DNA from: JASEHD01 sp964471945
Lineage (GTDB): Bacteria > Bacteroidota > Ignavibacteria > UBA10030 > SZUA-254
NCBI GenBank assembly: GCA_964471945.1
Contig: CAYYIJ010000110.1
Coordinates: forward strand, 1 to 6,592
Length of the DNA stretch: 6,592 bases
Direction of reading: 5' to 3'
In this document: positions 6,545 through 6,592 of the stretch, in pieces
Layout: every line of letters begins with the position of its first letter
Position numbering within the stretch: the first letter of the stretch is position 1
Translations under genes and position numbers: made by a program
The notes under the pieces: model-generated
What the model saw: only the letters and a program-made list of their open reading frames with translations
Databases searched by the model: none
Told to the model about the DNA's origin: nothing

Positions 6545-6592
6545 TGCCATGCTACTTTCAGTCTGAGTTTATCGAAGACTGACGTGAAGGGG
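6523..6592. repeat. Cluster of inverted repeats, possible dispersed intergenic repeat
   Basis: Two further hairpins lie here. GCAAGAA (6527-6533) pairs with TTCTTGC (6541-6547) around 7 bases, and extends past one mismatch by CAT/ATG. TCAGTCT (6558-6564) pairs with AGACTGA (6576-6582) around an 11-base loop containing GAGTTTATCGA. The second one resembles widespread intergenic palindromes of the form TGAG-N-TCGAAG that I recall from many bacterial genomes; this is memory, not a search. The first hairpin shares bases with the 6496-6544 one, so the two are mutually exclusive. No open reading frame is visible, and the element may continue beyond the window. Confidence 0.4.

Overview
The window looks like a chromosomal segment of an AT-rich bacterium (A+T around 60% by eye), most plausibly of the Bacteroidota/Ignavibacteria-Chlorobi (FCB) neighbourhood. 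Three things suggest this. The citrate synthase is the long mitochondrial-type form. The small alanyl-tRNA-editing-like protein has the form I associate with that group. The main convergent junction carries a long GC-rich terminator-like hairpin. The taxonomic call is an inference from remembered family resemblance, not a search. One item does not fit a typical bacterium: a complete gatE-gatD pair encoding the Glu-tRNA(Gln) amidotransferase known as the archaeal type. An archaeal origin of the whole contig is less likely but cannot be excluded from sequence alone.

Layout from left to right. Positions 1-822 (minus) hold the N-terminal 274 codons of a cobalamin-binding-domain radical SAM enzyme whose C-terminus lies outside the window. 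Positions 823-1314 are an AT-rich intergenic region of about 490 bp with several small dyads and candidate promoter elements. Positions 1315-2595 (plus) encode an intact mitochondrial-type citrate synthase behind a strong Shine-Dalgarno site. Positions 2596-2676 contain a 12-14 bp stem-loop shared by two convergent genes. Positions 2677-5969 (minus) carry gatE followed by gatD, overlapping by one base (TAATG) so that they are probably translationally coupled. Positions 5970-6062 are a short divergent intergenic region with a near-perfect 21-bp dyad. Positions 6063-6497 (plus) encode a stand-alone tRNA-editing-type (SAD) domain protein. Positions 6496-6592 are a dense set of overlapping inverted repeats, probably a terminator and/or a dispersed repeat.

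The right half can be read as a translation-fidelity neighbourhood. GatD releases ammonia from glutamine or asparagine. GatE activates the misacylated glutamate on Glu-tRNA(Gln) and amidates it. The divergent neighbour resembles free-standing domains that deacylate mischarged tRNA. Both kinds of protein act on misacylated tRNA, but a functional link between them is only inferred from adjacency. Citrate synthase and the radical SAM gene have no evident connection to this theme.
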